In this document: positions 59,165 through 64,000 of the stretch, piece by piece | How the letters are laid out: the number at the start of each line of letters is the position of its first letter | How positions within the stretch are numbered: the stretch's first letter is position 1 | Assembly: GCF_011075055.1 (NCBI RefSeq) | Contig: NC_058140.1 | Location: forward strand, 21,205,945-21,269,944 | Length of the DNA stretch: 64,000 bases | Direction: 5' to 3' | Origin: Mangifera indica | Taxonomy: Eukaryota > Streptophyta > Magnoliopsida > Sapindales > Anacardiaceae | The notes under the pieces: model-generated | Told to the model about the DNA's origin: nothing | Database searches by the model: none | What the model saw: only the letters and a program-made list of their open reading frames with translations | Program-made: the position numbers and the translations under genes

Positions 59165-59171
59165 TTATATA
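59165..59171 (-). promoter_or_regulatory. TATA box of the DRT100-like gene
   Basis: TATATAA on the minus strand. A start site about 30 bases downstream would fall near 59140, below the upstream ATG at 59151, leaving a leader of about 75 bases that is CT-rich. Confidence 0.6.
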
Positions 59172-60252
59172 CAGAAAATCAAGTTTTCACCCGTTAATAA
59201 CTTTTACTAATGAATTATTTTTATTTTTCTAGAAATAATAGTTTTATCCTTTTTATATATTGAAAATTTAAAAGTTTCAAAAACCCCTGGCAAAATTCTA
59301 ACATTTTTAAAAAAAATTATACTACACTCCTTAAATATATGTCATTTTTAAAAAAAAAAAATTATAGAATAAAAATATCTAAACAAATTGACTTTTTGTT
59401 ATTTTACTTAATGAATTTTTTTAATAAAAATAGATAATATAAAAGAATTTGCTATTTTTTTTTAAATTTAAAGAATAAAATTTTGGTAGCTTTTCTTATA
59501 CAATATATTTAAAAAATAAAAATATAAGTATGATTGATTCTTCTTCTATGTGTTATTTATTATTACTAAGTAGTGTAATGGTGACCCTGACCCTACCTGC
59601 CATGATGTCGTGCTTACATGTGCTGCCATGCCATGTGATAGCGATATCAAAAGCAAAAGAATAAAATCATAAATCAAATCTCCCAAAATATACATTGACA
59701 AGATTCGCCATCAATTTTTACATAAATTTCCCTTGAAATTTTGTATCTCTTTATATACTTTCTTCATGGCAATGATTTAACCCATATATATATATATATG
59801 TTAATTATCATAAATCATTATTGTTTGTTATTATTAGACCATTCTTTACATTCAAATCCATAATCTTTGCCCACCAAGAAAAAAAGGGAATGTGGGGGGC
59901 TTGCTTATATTATAATTAATCATAGAGTTAAAAGACATCCATCTCCTTTGAAATTATCTCTTCATTGTGGTGAAGTAAATTTTGAGTCATTTAAAATAAT
60001 TATTTTCAAACTAAATTTATAATCTCAAATCAAATTCAATCTTGTTTGCATTTTACTTGAGATTCAGGTCAAATCTAAACTTAATAATGAACTATCATGT
60101 ATTCTATTGTTTTTAAAAATTTCGTTATTTGATAGTAAGTATGTTATAAATTTATAACTTGATTACACAGAGACACGGAGGAGGACGGAGGGGATAAGGG
60201 AAGGCAGCAAGTAAGAGAATCATGGCATGGGCATGGGCATGGGCATGGGTAG
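59172..60252. other. AT-rich spacer
   Basis: Upstream region of the DRT100-like gene without a supported gene. A hexamer repeat (GGCATG)n, about five units, is at 60221-60250, beside the foldback insertion. Confidence 0.5.
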
Positions 60253-60261
60253 TAAATAATA

Positions 60262-61131
60262 GGCCAAACGACTATTTCCCACCCAAGGTTTAGCGTTTTC
60301 TCAAAAGTCCCCCCTTTAACTATGGAAACACCAAACACCCACCCATGGCCGGTTAGATTTAACCAAACCCTAACGGCTGAAAATTTTATCTCCTTTTGCC
60401 CCCCTAAACTTTAAAAACTGAAATTTTTCCCCCGCCTAAGTTTTAAAAAATGACAGTTTCACCCTAGGGTTTGGTTTTGAAATCTCCGGCGACCTCTCCG
60501 GCTCCGTTGCCGACGGCCGCTCCCTCCGGAAGCAACCTCTCCTTCCGACGATCTCTTTCCTCCCATTTGGAGGTCCGATCGGCGCCCGGAGACGTCGTAG
60601 GAGACGAAGACTTCGTCGGGAAGACGAAGTTCTTCGTCTTCCCAGAAGAAGACCTCTGGGAAGACGACCGTCTTCCCAGACGAGGACGACGGCATCGGCT
60701 TCGTCTGGGAAGACGAAGAACTTCGTCTTCCCGACGAAGTCTTCGTCTCCCACGGCGTCTCTGGGCGCCGATCGGACCTCCAAATGGGAGGAAAGAGATC
60801 GCCGGAAGGAGAGGTTGCTTCCGGAGGGAGCGGCCGTCGGCAACGGAGCCGGAGAGGTCGTCGGAGATTTCAAAACCAAACCCTAGGGTGAAACTGCCAT
60901 TTTTTAAAACTTAGGCGGGGGGAAAATTTCAGTTTTTAAAGTTTAGGGGGGCAAAATAGATTCTATTTTAGTTTATTTTTAATATTATAGCTAAAATGAC
61001 GATTTTACCCCTACCACCGTTAGGGTTTGGTTAAATCTAACTGGCCATGGGTGGGTGTTTGGTGTTTCCATAGTTAAAGGGGGGACTTTTGAGAAAACGC
61101 TAAACCTTGGGTGGGAAATAGTCGTTTGGCC
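60262..61131. mobile_element. Foldback element C (870-bp near-perfect palindrome, 9-bp target duplication)
   Basis: It starts GGCCAAACGACTATTTCCCA and ends TGGGAAATAGTCGTTTGGCC. TAAATAATA flanks it exactly at 60253-60261 and 61132-61140. The two arms of about 430 bases are nearly identical inverted copies: the ORFs read inward from both ends share the peptide SPAPLPTAAPSGSN-type translation and are not genes. The centre is GC-rich with nested GACGAAG/CTTCGTC inverted repeats. It belongs with elements A and B. The well-kept palindrome suggests it is the youngest of the three. Confidence 0.9.
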
Positions 61132-61140
61132 TAAATAATA

Positions 61141-62708
61141 CCTAACAACTGACAGACAGATGAGATGAGAGAACATGGGATTGTGTTGTCTTGTTTAGAA
61201 CATCATTTAAAGGCCTTGCATCTCAATTCAACTCTAACAAGCCCGTCAGGATTTGGATTTATTAATTTATTATTCTTAGTGTTAGAGATGAAATGTCGGT
61301 GGAAACAGTTATGGCCGTTGCAACGGGAGCTGTGAAAATCATTTTGTGGAACCCAGAAATGACATTTGGATTAATACAGTTTTTGGGATAAGTTTAAGGG
61401 TTTGATTGGATCATTATGATTCATGATGATGCCAGAAATTGCGCCAATTTGATTCCCCAATACTCCGAAAATGTTATGTCAGGAATGTGGTAAAAGTTAA
61501 TAGTAGAATGGACGAATGCATAAAACAGTCAGCAGCAATGAAGCTGTAACACAAGGACATTTTGTAAGTGATTTGATAGTTTGAGCAAAATCTATATTCA
61601 TTTTTCTATTATTTGTAATTTTTAGTATGTGTTTTTTTAGAAAAAATATCCTTGTTTTTAGTGGATAAGTGAGTATAAAAGATTATCAAAGGAATACTTT
61701 GGAGAACTTGGATATAGGCTTTGAGATTGAATTAAAATAGGATTTCTTGCCTTTGTCTTTCTTTTGGTTTTGTATATCCTAATGGTGAATGTGTTGTGTT
61801 GTTATGATAAGGGAATACGAGAAACTTAAATGCTTTACTATACTTATATGTTCATCTGATTTGGGTGATGCGTATGCAAGATTAATACATACTTAAAAAT
61901 ATTGGGTGTGACATCACCATTTTGTATTTAATGTAATGTAATACATATCATTTAACCAATTCAATTTTATTGCATTTAGTATATCACTGAAATGATACAA
62001 TCATTTTGTATTATATATGACACAATCCACTTAGTCCAAATGGTGATGATAATATTCAATTATCTATTCTAACCTACCTTATCTAGTAGTGGACATATAG
62101 TCCCAATTGAATGATAAATTTTTTTTTCCTCACTTGAAAAGTGTTCGCCTTTCGTGTTTGTTCAAGGTAGGGACTTGCATATTCGTACAACGTGAATACA
62201 TATGTTTATGTGGCATGGGTTATCTGCACGAGTTATCTACAAACTTCCAATGCCCTGTCAAGTCATTGGGATGCTAGACGCATTGCCAAATTTCCACCAC
62301 TTGGCAAGTACACACAATTTTTAAAAGATAAGTTTACTTAATCAAATTATGTACGCCAATAAGGAGTGTCAACTTATGTACAAATATTATATATTATTAT
62401 ATGATTAAATGATTTAAAATTAAAGATAATATTCAATTACATCAAAACACATGATCATTAATGCACAAATCAACACTCGATGATTCATAAGGCTAATATC
62501 TTATTTCATCCTGTAATCTGTTGACTACTATGGAAAAACATGACTCGGAATGAGGAATAAGAGTAGATGAAAGCTGGGATAAGATGGATGCAATAGTGCA
62601 AAAATGTCAACAACATAGACGGTTCAAGCTGGAATTAAAACAATCATATAATTTTTTGTGTTGGAAATGATATACCACCTTCTGCTAGTCCTGGTAAAAC
62701 AACTGAAA
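61141..62708. other. Gene-free spacer
   Basis: AT-rich DNA with no supported ORF. 62390-62460 resembles the core of the MITE at 43455-43611. The last part may be 3' UTR of the methyltransferase gene. Confidence 0.45.
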
Positions 62709-63844
62709 TCAAGCAAAAATGTCTTCGGTGATAAATGATTGTTCTCCGTTGATAGAAGTTTCAGATGGGATTTCAAGCTGCTCATAGTTTAGCTGTCTGG
62801 CAGCTTCATACAAAGCAATGCCGACACTGACAGAGAGATTCAGACATCTAACATAAGTTTCAACCATCGGAATCCGAATAGTCCCACCACCAAAGTTTTC
62901 GCATTCACAGTCTTGTAATGCTTCAGGGGGTAGACCACAGGTTTCTGAGCCAAATATGAGATAATCACCTTTGCGGTAGGAGAATTCCTGCAAAATTAAA
63001 ATATATATGTCTAAGCCAATGTTTCAGAAGAATTCAGTAAAGTAACTAAAGAGGGAAATTGAAAACACTGGACGGTAAGCATATAGTTTAAGGGTTAACA
63101 ATGCTGAAACGGAAGACTCCTAAATGGAAGCAGAATGAGAAGGAAAAGAAGTCTCAGGGCCTCAGTTAATACCTCTTCAAGAACAGAATGGATTTTTGGA
63201 AAGCACACACTTTCAAAAATTGTATCAGACTAATCAAAATTTAACTGTGCATTGTTCTGTGTATGTAAGGCGAGTCAAGCTTGAGATCAATGAATCGCTG
63301 CACCAGAGCTTGTCTCATCAGTGATAGTTCTTCTTTTTCTCTGATGGTACTGTTTATCAATCAAGCAAGCCAAACTCAATCTCGAATTAGCTATTTTAGA
63401 TTTGAACCAAGCTTTTGTTGAGGTTTGACTCGAATCTACCTCTACTTGTATAAAACATCTTACATTGCCCATGTCTTAGTATAAGTTCAATACGAGTGAA
63501 CCATAAAGTGGAAACATGACAGAAACAAATGCCACTTGAAGAAAACAACAGTTTCTTATGTCAATGCTAACAAACATTATAAGGAGTCAAGGATTGGTAA
63601 CCAAAAGTAGATTCAAAATTTGGCAACTTACTGAATGTGTTGCCGTTCCTCTTTTCGTAAATCCCAGCAACCGCTTTTTCCCTTCCTGTAACAGAGAACC
63701 AAAAACAACTGTAGTCAGAGAGGAGGTAGAAAGGTAAGACCTAGGGCACGGAGTAGAAGGTCTCAAAGTCCGTTGAGAAGTACCTGTTGCTTGAAATACT
63801 CTCGAAACTCTGACCATGAGCTATGAACTTTAACAACAACGTAA
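62709..63844 (-). CDS. SpoU-family tRNA 2'-O-methyltransferase (TrmL-like), 5' part outside the window
   Basis: Three exons on the minus strand, 63844-63784, 63685-63632 and 62987-62709, read in phase for 131 residues. The order is YVVVKVHSSWSEFREYF, EGKKRLLGFTKRGTATHS, GDYLIFGSETCGLPPEAL, TIRIPM and VRCLNLSVSVGIALYEAARQ. The GSETxGLPP, IRIPM and RCLNLSVSV blocks are SpoU motifs 2 and 3, forming the trefoil-knot SAM site. TrmL methylates the ribose of the wobble base (position 34) in bacterial tRNA-Leu; plant homologues are often organellar. The first exon starts with the last base of a Pro codon (expected WPY). The N-terminal motif 1 exon lies beyond 64000. The extra C-terminal tail after LNYEQLE is not conserved. 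Confidence 0.9.
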
Positions 63845-64000
63845 CTGAACTCAAGGGTTAATTCTTGAAAACATCTTCAAACAGAGATTGGAGAATGAAG
63901 AAATTGATAATATAAACTAACATTTCCTTATTGGGATGGGAGCAACAAGAGACTTATATAACTAAATCTAATAGGGAAGGTCAATCAGGTTTGGTATTGC
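63845..64000. other. Intron of the truncated methyltransferase gene
   Basis: AT-rich sequence upstream of the last visible acceptor. No coding sequence is recognised up to the window edge. Confidence 0.5.

Noticed and set aside
60436..60914. Two 147-codon ORFs on opposite strands encoding near-identical peptides
   Set aside because: They are the two arms of one palindrome (foldback element C); the Arg/Ser-rich translation reflects GC-rich inverted DNA.
1..64000. tRNA, rRNA, CRISPR, viral or bacterial features
   Set aside because: No convincing tRNA B-box/cloverleaf, rRNA, CRISPR array or prokaryotic gene structure was seen by eye; tRNAscan would be needed for certainty about tRNAs.

Overview
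The window is nuclear DNA from a eudicot plant, probably a woody rosid. It is AT-rich and has short GT-AG introns, plant-specific gene families, and many small Mutator-like (MULE) and Harbinger-like elements. No species can be named from sequence alone. Exon models were built by hand from splice sites and reading phase; every multi-exon model closes in frame.

Layout, left to right: WIP-family zinc-finger transcription factor, NTT/WIP4/WIP5 clade (2252-4215, +); a short LTR fragment with a primer-binding site (6144-6263); GPI1/PIGQ, a subunit of the enzyme that starts GPI-anchor synthesis (6418-10472, -), divergent from a small CHORD-like Cys/His protein (10951-11418, +); two mirrored Harbinger-type MITEs (11591-12530); a decayed 3.8-kb MULE with transposase and DUF1985 remnants (13560-17325); a makorin E3 ligase (17614-21832, +) whose alternative last exon carries a stop codon and a 221-bp MITE; a BAHD acyltransferase (23792-25189, -); a 4.06-kb MULE with long inverted arrays of a 119-bp unit around a DUF1985/ULP1 remnant (25517-29577); an RRM protein like AT3G12640 (30568-35934, -); SAP5-type A20/AN1 protein (41467-41988, +); a cluster of foldback and MITE elements (43455-46332); LSm7 (46985-49393, -); an intron-containing eL31 pseudogene (50274-51479, +); COM1/GR1, the plant CtIP/Sae2 (53158-55422, +), with SOG1-type and E2F-type promoter motifs; DRT100-like LRR protein (57967-59064, -); a third foldback element (60262-61131); and the 3' part of a TrmL-like tRNA methyltransferase (62709-63844, -) cut by the right edge.

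The genes do not form a pathway. As I recall the Arabidopsis numbering, the RRM protein, SAP5 and DRT100 are close neighbours there (AT3G12640, AT3G12630, AT3G12610), so part of this window looks like conserved microsynteny expanded by insertions.

The most unusual material is the transposon landscape. There are two MULEs carrying DUF1985/ULP1-peptidase remnants with inverted subterminal minisatellites, and a family of three palindromic GGCC-ended foldback elements with exact 9-bp target duplications. In addition, a MITE has interrupted a conserved alternative exon of makorin.
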